64,000 nt of DNA from Bathynomus jamesi (Eukaryota > Arthropoda > Malacostraca > Isopoda > Cirolanidae). The stretch is from contig JAJOZX010000874.1 of NCBI GenBank assembly GCA_023014485.1, positions 211,001 to 275,000 of the forward strand, in the 5' to 3' direction. Below are positions 54,136-64,000 of this stretch, piece by piece (positions within the stretch are counted from its first letter, which is position 1; every line of letters starts with the position of its first letter). Below the pieces are notes generated by a model. It worked only from the letters and a program-made list of their open reading frames with translations, was not told where the DNA came from and did not search any database. The translations under genes and the position numbers were made by a program.

Positions 54136-54220
54136 CTTCCTTGTGGAACTAAGCTGCGTACTTTCGATTCTGATGATGATATACCCGGGATTTTTACGGC
54201 TTCCCTGAAGAAGTTATATA

Positions 54221-55595
54221 CCAGGTATTGCAAAAAACCTAGGCCACTATTTTAAATGTATATTTTAAGCAATTATAAGGATTTTTTTTGTAAGCCAAAC
54301 AGACGTACTAACGCTCGAAAAAGGGCGAAATCGAGGCTATAGGTCAAGAATAGGCTAGTCCCAAATTTCAGTAGCTGCTAAACCATGAGCTAGGCCATAT
54401 CTCTGATTTACCCTGAAACATAATGCCGAAGTATTCGCGTTATTTATAAAAAAATTGTTGGTTAGAAAAAGGCTGGGGAGCACGAAAATTATTTACAGAG
54501 TTTCCGAATAAGTCATGGACTAGAGCTGGTTTGAATTATATTATAGACAAAGTGAAGGAAACTGGTGATGTAGAGCATAGAAAGGGTAATGACCCTAGTG
54601 GGAGGCATAGAACTGCTCGAACTCAAGCAAATATCGATTTCATAGGGACAAAAATATTTAGTCAAGAAGAACCTGGGACGCATTTAACGTCAAATGAAAT
54701 AGCCATGGAAATATGAATATCTGACGTGCGCAACATTTTAGCAAATAGCAAAATTTAACCTAAACTAAGGCATACAAACGAGTTTCAGTACAAGCTTAAA
54801 TGACATTCATAAGCATAATCGCTTGCTATGTTGCCAATAATTACTCTTTAGATTTTCACCGCTCACAGTTCGTACGATATGGCTTAGTGATGAGAAAATA
54901 TTTACAGTTAGTAAACCAATTAATAAACAGAATGATCGTGCATATGCCGCTGTCACAAGGAAACGTGATATAACACATGAAAGGTTGTTAAGAGAAACAA
55001 AGATTTTCTCCTAGTGTAATGGTTGGTGCAGCATTTTCAAAACTCGGAAAAACAAGGATAGCTTTTGTAGAACCAGGAATACGAATGGATTCGGAATATT
55101 ACTGTAATCATGTTCTTGTTCCATATTTTCAAGATATTAGACAAATATGCGGTGATAACTTCGTTTTCCATCAAGGTGATGCATCTTGTCATCGGGCTAG
55201 AGCCACAGTTAGAACCTGAGACAAACAGCCCCTGATTTCATAGAACCTGCAATGTGGCCGGCAACAGTCCGGATTTAAATCCGTTGGACTACTCAGTGTG
55301 GGAATTACTGAAAGAAAAGGTTTACCGCCCTAGTCATCAAATCCGAAATGCTCAACAACTTTGAGCTACAATCGCGGACGAATGGCGTAGCATCTGCAAC
55401 GATTTCTGAACAGTGCTATCAATGAGTGGCGAATTCTCTATAGGGATAATGACGGAGAGCATTTTCAACATCTCTTATCATGATGTGTACGATAAGTGAT
55501 CCTATACTGAAAAAATGTTGTTTTAAAGTTTGTTTATATTATTTGTTTAAAATATACATTTAAAATAGTGGCCTAGTTTTTTTTGCCATACCCAG
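54221..55595 (+). mobile_element. IS630/Tc1-mariner element with 50-bp termini
   Basis: 1375 bp. The left end CCAGGTATTGCAAAAAACCT and the inverse right end share about 50 bases including TAGGCCACTATTTTAAATG. TA lies on both sides. It contains a decayed transposase. Confidence 0.85.
54420..55490 (+). pseudogene. Tc1/mariner-type transposase, heavily broken
   Basis: Pieces in several frames. 54531-54716 encodes a region with VEHRKGNDPSGRHRTARTQ and a possible helix-turn-helix. Around 54870-54900 an IWLSDEKIF-like segment may hold the first Asp. 55019-55219 encodes MVGAAFSKLGKTRIAFVEPG, a YYCNHVLVPYFQDI helix and FVFHQGDASCHRA, where the usual QDGA is altered to QGDA by frame slippage. SPDLNPLDY-like sequence lies near 55270-55300. 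At least four lesions. Confidence 0.7.
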
Positions 55596-55601
55596 TATAT
55601 A

Positions 55602-55760
55602 TAGGATGCTTCAAAAACGTGTTAACACTTATATGGCGAATATTTCCGAGGGAAATGTGTCAAAGCAGTAAACGAGGCATTTCGACGATTGTTGAAATCC
55701 ATGGATAATTAAATAAACAACAAATACACAGTACTGAAACATATTTTTTGAAGCACCCCC
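55602..55760. mobile_element. small MITE with GGxTGCTTCAAAAA ends
   Basis: About 158 bases: left GGATGCTTCAAAAACG, right TTTTTTGAAGCACCC, inverted relative to each other, directly next to the 54221-55595 element. Non-coding; mariner-type MITE is likely. Confidence 0.6.
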
Positions 55761-55783
55761 ATACTAGGTCGTAACATTTTTAA

Positions 55784-55786
<3 letters not shown>

Positions 55787-55816
<30 letters not shown>

Positions 55817-55817
55817 C

Positions 55818-55873
<56 letters not shown>

Positions 55874-55874
55874 C

Positions 55875-55902
<28 letters not shown>
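55787..55902. repeat. (TC)n-(TA)n-(AG)n-(ACAG)n compound microsatellite
   Basis: A (TC)n tract, (TA)n and (GA)n form a palindromic microsatellite followed by GACA units. Confidence 0.95.
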
Positions 55903-55905
<3 letters not shown>

Positions 55906-56406
55906 AAAACATAAATCCAAATGAAAATTTTACTGGCAGAAGAAAAAATAATTTTCATATTACATATTGGAATAACAACTAAAAACAAAAACAGGACTAA
56001 ACAAAGAAATAAATCCACGTAATGAACAAATTAATAATAAAAACTACTTAATCGCTAAGACCAAAGAATAAAAATAAAAAATGCTCGTAATGAAAATACC
56101 AATATTGGTGTTAAGTGGAGATATGGACAAACATTTTCATACCAAAAACGTCCATAGTCTAGACTCGAAACGACTGATGAATAGCTTCGACAATTTGATT
56201 GAGTTTTGAATTCTTCGTATATTTTACTATTTACGAAAAGGATCAGAAGAAAATAACTAAAATCTGAGTATAAACAAATAATTTATTTATATAATTATAT
56301 TCATAATTTTATTTACAAAAATTTACAAAGGACATTTAACATATTCTCTTTACACTAAATTGTTTTGTTTATTATCAAAGTAAATACATTTATTTAATTC
56401 TTTGTT

Positions 56407-56563
56407 ATAAATTTTTGTTTTGTTTTTATTGAAAGGATAAATTAATGGATATACAAAGAACAAGCAGACAACATAGAAAGTCCTTCTTAAATAGTTAACC
56501 AAAAAGCGCGCTTAATCATAATAATTATGTACATAATAGAGGGTTCCAATTAATTAATTATGA

Positions 56564-56592
<29 letters not shown>
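56407..56592. repeat. 190-bp direct duplication, copy 1
   Basis: Nearly identical to 56955-57135, differing mainly by a GC dinucleotide (AAGCGCGCTT versus AAGCGCTT) and the microsatellite end. Offset 548 bases. Confidence 0.92.
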
Positions 56593-56594
<2 letters not shown>

Positions 56595-56954
56595 ATGTAT
56601 ATATACACACATATATATATATATATTGTTTACGTTTATTTTTATGGGAAATTTTTCATTAATAATTTAATAGCATCGTAAGAACTGTTTTTTATGTGAT
56701 ATAAAAATCTCAATTTTGAGTTTACAACGGGCCTAAAATTAAGACAAAACTCTTAGTAAATTAATATATATATTTTATATATATATATATATGAAGAAGA
56801 TGAATGAGTTTGTAAGGAGTATAGTATGATGAAAGTAAGTCCTAGAATTATTATTCTATTTAGTGATTTTTCTGGTGAGAGTGTGTGTGTGTGTGTGTGT
56901 GTGTCAAAAATGAAAAATGAATAAATTGTTCATGTGCTGATAATTTATTAAAAT

Positions 56955-57135
56955 ATAAATTTTTGTTTTGTTTTTATTGAAAGGATAAATTAATGGATAT
57001 ACAAAGAACAAGCAGACAACATAGAAAGTCCTTCTTAAATAGTTAACCAAAAAGCGCTTAATCATAATAATTATGTACATAATAGAGGGTTCCAATTAAT
57101 TAATTATGACTCTCTCTCTCTCTCTCTCTCTCTTC
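56955..57135. repeat. 190-bp direct duplication, copy 2
   Basis: See 56407-56592; both copies end in (TC)n followed by different (TA)n contexts. Confidence 0.92.
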
Positions 57136-57136
57136 T

Positions 57137-57173
<37 letters not shown>

Positions 57174-57587
57174 CTAACTCGAAGTGGCATATCGTCCAGT
57201 ATGAAATGGGTACAGATCAATTTGAGAATTATCTCCTTTGAGATTCCGATTTCAGACTTCTTCGACGAAAACTAAAATGGGAATGACATTGAGTGAAAAA
57301 AGACGTCTTTCTTACAGTCTTACATTTAGATGGACTTGATTTCAGCAAGTGTGTACATGATCGAATACAATTCACCTGTAAGTTTTTTAATGTTTTCAAC
57401 ATTCTTTGAATTTGCCTTTGCATTATATTGCTTGCTTACAGAATAACAGACTTAAAGATATATATAACATAAATGACACTGACTGCGCTTATCAAATAAT
57501 TATTTCAGTATAAGCAATAAATGTAGAGTTAAATAATGTTTAACACATCAATACAAAACATTTATTACTATAAAGGAAGACTCAGTT

Positions 57588-57636
<49 letters not shown>

Positions 57637-57703
57637 CTACATTTAACAATAAAATTATATAAATATATACAAATTTACATGCCCATATATATATATATAT
57701 ATG

Positions 57704-59028
57704 TTAAACACAGACCGTGCATGGAACAAGGAACACTTTTGGGAAATTACATCCACTTTCGTTCGAATAAGTAATGATAAATGACAAATACTATAGTTTT
57801 TTCTTTTTCATGATGAAAAGTCCAACGTGGGCACCGGGTTACTCAAAAAGAGGCCCCAAAATATAGCTTCCCTCACCAGCTATCTGCAAAGTAGATAGGA
57901 TCCAGCTTTGGGACAGGATCTAGGGTTTACAGCTTACACCTAGCCTACTACATTCAGAACCTCAATATACGCAAGAAACTCGTTGCATTCACGTCGGATT
58001 GAATATATCAAAGAAAAAGGGGTAACTATTTTATTTTTAGCCAAAAAACAAAACTTAAACCTCAACCGGGACATTGAACGTCCACTTTTCGAGGCACATA
58101 ACACGTCGGTTTAATATACACAAACTCAGAATGGTCCCCTGAGAAACTAATATGTTAAACACAGACCGTGCATGGAACAAGGAACTCTTCTGGGAAATTA
58201 CATCCACTATAGTTCGAATAAGTAATGATAAATGATAAATACTATAGTTTTTTCTTTTTCATGATGGAAAGCCCAACGTGGGCACCGGGTTACTCGCAAA
58301 GAGGCCCCAAAATATAGTTTCCCTCACCAGCTATCTGCAAGATCCTATCCCAAAGCTGGAGCCTATCTGCTTTGCAGATAGCTGGTGAGGGAAGCTATAT
58401 TTTGGGGCCTCTTTGCGAGTAACCCGGTGCCCACGTTGGGCTTTCCATCATGAAAAAGAAAAAACTATAGTATTTATCATTTATCATTACTTATTCGAAC
58501 TGTAGTGGATGTAATTTCCCAGAAGAGTTCCTTGTTCCATGCACGGTCTGTGTTTAACATATAAGTTTCTCAGGGGACCATTCTGAGTTTGTGTATATTA
58601 AACGGACGTGTTATGTGCCTTGAAAAGTGGACGCTCAATGTACCGATTGAGATTTAAGTTTTGTTTTTTGGTTAAAAATACAATAGTTACCTCTTTTTTT
58701 TTATGTATTCAATCCGACGTGAATGCAACGAGTTTCTTGTGTATATTGAGGTTCTGAATGTAGTAGACTAAGTGTAAGCTGTAAACCCTAGATCCTGTTC
58801 TAAAGCTGGATCCTATCTGCTTTGCAGATAGCTAGCTGGTGACGGAATCTATATTTTGGGGCCTCTTTGCGATTAACCCGGTGCCCACGTTGGGCTTTCC
58901 ATCATGACAAAGCAAAAACTATAGTATTTAGCATTACTTATTCGAACTATAGTGGATGTAATTTCCCAGAAGAGTTCCTTGTTCCATGCACGGTCTGTGT
59001 TTAACATTTAAGTTTCTCAGGGGACCAT

Positions 59029-59030
<2 letters not shown>
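57704..59030. repeat. 1.3-kb palindrome of repeat family P
   Basis: The left half (57704-58345) holds one full P unit and one partial unit, both reading GTTAAACACAGACCGTGCATGG; the right half (58365-59030) is its inverse. The centre lies at a TATCTGC...GCAGATA stem near 58345-58375. Arms are about 650 bases and differ at a few percent. P units contain CCCAACGTGGGCACCGGGTT. No coding capacity. A further partial P unit is at 60106-60195. Confidence 0.85.
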
Positions 59031-59032
<2 letters not shown>

Positions 59033-59102
<70 letters not shown>

Positions 59103-59125
59103 ATATATATATATATATATATACA
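59033..59125. repeat. long (TA)n microsatellite
   Basis: About 45 TA units with one interruption, ending in a CACACACA run. Confidence 0.97.
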
Positions 59126-60034
59126 CACACATTAATTTACCTATTTTTGAGCGTATTATTACATGTGTTGCTGTTATTTTATAATAATAATAATAATAAT
59201 AATAATCATAATAATAATAATAATCATAAATTACGAGTATTCATTTTGTTGACATGTTTATAAACAACAAAGGCATAAACATACATGCCGTGTATAATAA
59301 ATAATGCCCCATCATGTGCGTGTAGGTATCAGATTTAATTCTGGGCACCAAATATTTTTATAATGGCAAAATAGGAAATACTTTACAATTGCCAATTTCA
59401 GCAGGGAAAATTCAAATCCAAAGATGTTCACTTTCGTTCACTTATTTAAAAAAAAACCAATGATTTATGATTGCAAATAACGTACACGCCTTTTAAGGGT
59501 GCCTGAATCAAGTAAAGTTGGTTTAGTTAGAGGTTAGGTTAAATTGTGTTAGGTTAAATTGTGTTAGGTTGGGGTAGGTCGACTTCGGGTGGCTTAGGTT
59601 ATGTTTGGTGAAATAAATGTAATAATGAGAAAAATTAATCAAATGGCCTTTTTCAATAAAAAAAATTTTATAAATACACTCAGTATATAAGTATACCTGG
59701 TGACGATCATCATCACTGGGAGAGCAGGTTCATGACCTTGCCTCTGGAATTGGCTTGGTGAAGGAGAGTGTCGCCTTCTCCATCTCAAACAGAATTAACG
59801 TGTTTTATTTTTTTTTTTTAAATACTGTAGAAATGTTTTTTTTATATAAATAAAATCAAATTAAAAAGTTAAAGATCAATAACCAAAATATTTCAGCCAA
59901 TCAGCTGTCAAGAAATTTTATATTTAAGTATGATGTTCAATGGCTGATAAGTTATCCATCACGTGATGTAATGTTTTTCATAACTTCATGTGAAAAAATG
60001 TTAGAAAAATGTCTACCCTTTAATTAAATTATTT

Positions 60035-60080
<46 letters not shown>
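59126..60080. other. no gene recognised
   Basis: Contains (TAA)n at about 59181-59225, a TTAGGTTAAATTGTG-type repeated stretch at 59525-59605 and a (TA)n at 60042-60082. No ORF of note. Confidence 0.6.
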
Positions 60081-60085
<5 letters not shown>

Positions 60086-60105
60086 GATTGAAAAAGAAAA
60101 AACTG

Positions 60106-60195
60106 TAGTGTTTGTCATTTACCATTACTTATTCGGACTATAGTGGATATAATTTTCCCAGAAGAGTTTCTTGTTCCATGCACGGTCTGTGTGTA
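60106..60195 (-). repeat. repeat family P, partial copy
   Basis: Inverse-orientation match to the first 90 bases of P units (ends in CCATGCACGGTCTGTGTG), between two (TA)n tracts. Confidence 0.75.
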
Positions 60196-60213
60196 TTATA
60201 TATATATATATAT

Positions 60214-63200
60214 TAGGGCGGAGTGAAACACTTTTTATTTCAATTTTATTTGCCTCACTTGTTTCTTGGTGTATTAGAACATAAAAGTGATGTATTCGGT
60301 AATTTAATGTTTGTAACTCAAACCATCTCTCGCATTTTTACATAAAAGCAAAATGGCCATTAGCCGGTTGTCCATAAATAAAAATATGCTCATAACATAA
60401 AAACTAAGTGTTCTATCAAAAAAAATAATTGAAGAAAAACGCTTTATAATACAAAACTATACTTAAAAACACCATTGTGCATACATTGTATTGAAATAAA
60501 ATTGTATCTGGTCTCACTTGGTTGGATGCCATAAATCAATTACATTTGAATGCGATACAAAACCCGCTCATCTCAAATATTATTATTTTTTCAGGAGAGG
60601 CATCAAATATTTTTTGGTTTCAAGTGAGGGAAGCAGAGAGCGACTTTTTATTCTTGACCTAATAAATCCGTCTCTTGATTCCTGTGATATTACTGATGCT
60701 GATGCATCTGTAACCAACTTCACGGCTCTTTCGATGTTCTGTGTGTGAATAGGGTATTGCTCAACTTTGAATCATTTTGTTTCGTACTCAAGCAATTCTT
60801 CATCACACAATTTCGAAATGAGAGGTGGTTCACTGATATCAATCCTATCCCAGAAGATGATGCGTGTCCAATGTGATGCTTTGAAGTTCAATTCTGGTAC
60901 TCTAAATTCTCTGATTTTCCTTGTATTGGCTTCCTTACACTTTCTTGTCTGTATTATTCGATCGATTGCAACTTTGCGCAGCTTTTGCTCACTATCTGAC
61001 AGCATTGATAGAAGAATATTTTCTGAGTGAGCAAAATAGGCATTCCGTGATATATAAGGTTGGACAACTTTTTGTATATCTTGAGGTAACAGGTTGAACC
61101 TTTTTATCGCATCAAAGATATGTTTGGGTCCATCAGGCAGATACGGTTTAAATTTTATATTGAACCAGTTAGGACCACAGTTTGTTAGTATGAACAGAAC
61201 AAGGCTACGGAACTCTCTGGAAGGATTCTTTTGGGGGACATTATAACGACATAGTCTGTTAGCTAGAATTAACCATCTAGAGTTGTTAAGGGGACCAGGC
61301 TTGAGTTCATCTAGACTTCCGTCAACATATCCTTCTCTTATGGCCCCAATTATTCTGAACATGTATTGTTGGTCATTACTTAAATCTTCTTTGAGCTCAT
61401 CTGTGAGAACTTGGATGCTATCGGCCCCATCCGTAATTGGGGAGAACTTTACCACAGGCATCTCATGGCAAGTCTTAAGAACATTACCAATAGATCAACT
61501 GAATGATCTTTGGCCCAGTTGTTTTCCCGTCGGATCGCTCAAACAGATGCCTTAAGGGAACTTCATTTGTATGTAACATACAAATGCTCCATTGCAATGG
61601 TCGGTTCAGCTTCTGCTCGATGAAATGGATTATGCCACCTTTAGACCCAGTGTTGACATTTGTACTGTCGGACCCTATCACCTGGAGATTCTGATCTAGT
61701 GTCACTTCATTCAAGTAAGCGAACAACAATTCAGATACATCACTTGCTTTTCCAGATTTAGGGCTCAAATGGTAAAGCTATTCTCCACCAGGCTCACTCA
61801 ATAGTACATAATGTTCTTCAACAATTATATCCAGGTACCATTTACCATCTTTATTTTTCTTTACCAACGTCTCATCTTTTCTCCCATCAAAATATAAAGC
61901 TTTAACATCACCATAACTTTGTGCAACTTCAACTTGTAATGTTTTTCTCAATTTCTGTCACTCTCTTCTCACCTTACTTCGATCAATAAAAAAGTCACTG
62001 TCTTTTTCGGTAATGATACCCAAATCCACCAAAGTAGCTGAAGCAATGGTCGATGCAGCCCAATCTGAAACACCAAATCGGTCGGCTTCCATGGCGAGAT
62101 TGGGTAAAGGGGCGATTGGGTAAAGGGGGCGAAATTGGGTAAAGTTGCTCCTTCAACTTTCTTGCATTTCTTTTTGCTATAGATCTTGAAAGGGTAACAT
62201 CCACACCTCCAATCACCATATTTCACATAGTCCTCTGATCCTCAAGGAATTCCAGTTCTTCTTTGGGTATTCTTGATTTTTTTGGACAAACACAAATAAT
62301 ATGTTTTTCTTTACATCCGCTTTTTCGGCAGCCAAAATCTGGGTGCGAAACGAAGTTGCATTTACAGGCAGAAATGTAAAAGAGTTCTACCAATGATATT
62401 TTTAACAATTCAATAAGCTTCGCACTACTTTTGGATCGATTGAGTTGCGTAACCTTGTCGGTAAAGCGTTTCAGCTTGGTAATTATGGATTTTTTACTCA
62501 CTGAGGTTTCCACACTTCGACCAATGCTTCTGCTATCGTTTCGAGAATATCATTATTTGTCAATTTTGCAGATGAGCCTTCCTTCAGTAGAAGAAAATAT
62601 CTCCCAATCTGCATATTAGAGGGTAAGACATTATGTAGCAATTCACTTGGAATTCCGAACAGAAAATGTTGCTTCCCCGACTGTCTAGTTAGTAGGGATT
62701 TTGCCATATTTGGATATGAGGTTAAATTTCTACAGAAATATCATTATGAAAATCTGAAAAAAACAAAACGGAATTAGTTAAAACAAATTATATATAAGCT
62801 CTAAAACTAAAATGTAAACATATTTTACTCAATAGTCTTTGTAGCCACCCATGCTACAATATGCAGCATGCAGCTCCTACCCCCATCCCTTATCAACCAT
62901 ATGCAAGATGTCATTGACCTTGAGTGAGACTGACGTTCAGATAAGCGTCTGTGTGTTCTTAAGTTGTTGGTGATTAGTAAGTATCGTTTGTGTTGTGTGA
63001 ATATATTTACTCGTTATCATAGTTATCACCAAATAACGCACAATATAACGCGATATCTTCTCTGAAAATCCGATAGATATTATACTAGGGGTCTTTCAAA
63101 ATGTGACTTTCCGCCATTTTGTTGTCGGCAAAAATGCGGCGGGTGGAGGGTCCTAAAAAGAAAATATTATCTTTTTAGAACTTTTAGAGGGTCAATACAC

Positions 63201-63248
63201 CAAACCATGAGTGAGGCAAGACGGTTTAATATTTTCTCTCCACCCTTA
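60214..63248 (-). mobile_element. hAT-like DNA transposon, copy C
   Basis: About 3.03 kb. The left end reads TAGGGCGGAGTGAAA (60214) and the right end TCTCCACCCTTA (to 63248), both abutting (TA)n tracts, so the expected 8-bp duplication cannot be told from the microsatellite. It carries a minus-strand transposase-like gene. Near 62840-62880 it has an AGCATGCAGCTCCTA block resembling the reverse complement of the stem-loop region after copies A and B, here upstream of the gene. Confidence 0.78.
60583..62707 (-). pseudogene. hAT-like transposase, degenerate (copy C)
   Basis: Starts MAKSLLTRQSGKQHFLFGIP at 62707. ORF 62223-62513 has a Cys/His cluster (CKCNF, HPDFGCRKSGCKEKHIICVC) and CPKKSRIPKEELEFLEDQR. 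A DGRKDETL block lies near 61880-61895. ORF 61484-61768 has IGSDSTNVNTGSKGG (catalytic-type Asp) and CMLHTNEVPLRHL. ORF 60772-61461 has SRWLILANRL and PYISRNAYFAHSENIL. The C-terminal IERAVKLVTDAS..RDGFIRS module ends near 60583. Damage: stop near 60770, frameshifts near 61470, 61780 and 62215, and a three-copy GATTGGGTAAAGG-type repeat at 62100-62152. Confidence 0.75.
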
Positions 63249-63370
63249 TATATATATATATATATACATTCAACTGCAAAGAACACGCAGTATAAATAAC
63301 GTAAAGAACGACGCTTGTATAGGAGATATTCCGCGCAAGACGAGAAAGAGAAAACAACAAATGAAAAAAT

Positions 63371-63446
63371 GAAGTACCACCTGGGAATCGAACCCGGGAT
63401 CTTCCGATTGCCGGTCAGACGCGATAACCACTACACCATGGACTTC
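63371..63446 (-). tRNA. tRNA-like sequence, unit 1 (degenerate)
   Basis: 76 bases on the minus strand with a strong A-box (TGGTGTAGTGG) and a perfect B-box (GGTTCGATTCC). An anticodon stem TCTGA/TCGGA encloses CCGGCAA, which would give anticodon GGC (Ala) but with C instead of T at position 33. Acceptor pairing GAAGT/ACTTC is good but the T-arm and acceptor do not join with canonical lengths. A tRNA-derived polymerase III repeat fits better than a functional tRNA. Confidence 0.6.
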
Positions 63447-63634
63447 ACTCTTCCAAATGCCGTAATTCCTCTACATACTCGCAGAAACCAATGCCCCAAG
63501 GGGGCACCTCCCGCATGCCGTAACATTATATACATTCAACTGCAAAGAACACGCAGTATAATAACGTAAAGAACGACGCTTGTATAGGAGATATTCCGCG
63601 CAAGACGAGAAAGAGAAAACAACAAATGAAAAAT

Positions 63635-63710
63635 GAAGTACCACCTGGGAATCGAACCCGGGATCTTCCGATTGCCGGTCAGACGCGATAACCACTACAC
63701 CATGGACTTC
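63635..63710 (-). tRNA. tRNA-like sequence, unit 2
   Basis: Identical to unit 1 over its 76 bases as far as I can see. Confidence 0.6.
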
Positions 63711-63897
63711 ACTCTTCCAAATGCCGTAATTCCTCTACATACTCGCAGAAACCAATGCCCCAAGGGGGCACCTCCGCATGCCGTAACATTATATACATTC
63801 AACTGCAAAGAACACGCAGTATAATAACGTAAAGAACGACGCTTGTATAGGAGATATTCCGCGCAGACGAGAAAGAGAAAACAACAAATGAAAAAAT

Positions 63898-63973
63898 GAA
63901 GTACCACCTGGGAATCGAACCCGGGATCTTCCGATTGCCGGTCAGACGCGATAACCACTACACCATGGACTTC
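63898..63973 (-). tRNA. tRNA-like sequence, unit 3
   Basis: Same 76-base sequence as units 1 and 2. Confidence 0.6.
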
Positions 63974-64000
63974 ACTCTTCCAAATGCCGTAATTCCTCTA

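Larger units (their letters stand above)
63266..64000. repeat. tandem array of about 265-bp units with tRNA-like genes
   Basis: Units start with ACATTCAACTGCAAAGAACA at 63266, 63532 and 63795, giving periods of 266 and 263 bases. The third unit is cut by the window edge, so the array probably continues. Units are nearly identical apart from one-base gaps. Each contains a tRNA-like sequence on the minus strand. Confidence 0.95.

Noticed and set aside
56165..56200. CTGATGA near CGAAAC as a hammerhead ribozyme
   Set aside because: Core elements are in the wrong order and no fitting stems surround them.
59520..59605. TTAGG-rich stretches as a possible telomere
   Set aside because: Short, degenerate and interstitial; also seen near 34090, 35680, 36985 and 50710. 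They only hint at an arthropod host.
63315..63569. Three 63-87 residue ORFs in the terminal array
   Set aside because: They read across tRNA-like repeats and change with one-base gaps between units.

Overview
The window is a eukaryotic, almost certainly invertebrate, genomic segment made nearly entirely of nested and decayed mobile elements. I see no intact host gene. An arthropod, perhaps a malacostracan crustacean, is suggested by scattered TTAGG/CCTAA motifs, very dense (TA)n, (TC)n and (CA)n microsatellites, and the mixture of Polinton, CR1, Gmr1-like Ty3, piggyBac, hAT, MULE and Tc1/mariner elements. This host assignment is inference; nothing in the window is diagnostic.

Layout. 1-1053: 3' end of an hAT-like transposon (copy A). 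1343-6210 (minus): a decayed Polinton/Maverick cassette with major capsid protein, small basic protein, virion protein, retroviral-type integrase, a linker protein, a basic protein and a packaging ATPase. About 6900-24894 (minus): one Ty3-type retrotransposon with the unusual Gmr1-like order gag-protease-integrase-RT-RNase H, split by three insertions: an hAT-like element (copy B, 7690-10854, perfect 8-bp target duplication), a piggyBac element (about 12676-17330) that itself holds a 2.4-kb element 'Z1' (13192-15597), and a CR1 LINE (about 18900-23660) that itself holds a small CAG...CTG element (22113-22826).

24885-26620: mariner remnant with a LINE fragment inside. 26620-28860: N-terminal half of a Polinton-type DNA polymerase B, split by a 1.15-kb MULE (26969-28123). 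29653-30692: Tc1-like transposase. 31490-32590: unexplained GC-rich region with an internal duplication. 34084-38056: LINE-tail repeats, a fold-back mariner and a palindromic Tc1 copy, the last holding a small element with a 27-copy 16-bp minisatellite. About 38060-42870: C-terminal half of a protein-primed DNA polymerase B flanked by two diverging inverted arms carrying the same unrecognised, compact, overlapping genes. 43155-44521: mariner. 47288-47404: 5S-rRNA-like sequence. 47650-50008: 'Z2', second copy of the Z family. 54221-55595: IS630/Tc1-type element. 57704-59030: a 1.3-kb palindrome. 60214-63248: hAT-like copy C. 63266-64000: tandem 265-bp units each with a tRNA-like gene.

The most interesting items are the Z family (matching CAC...GTG termini, TTA(T) target duplications, an uncharacterised protein with DDE-like landmarks), the inverted gene-bearing arms around the polymerase, the Gmr1-like domain order, a covarying stem-loop downstream of two hAT-like genes, and the small RNA-derived repeats. 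Nearly every gene carries stops, frameshifts or deletions, so this reads as a layered graveyard of elements whose relative ages can be read from nesting. All family assignments come from motif recognition by eye, without database searches.
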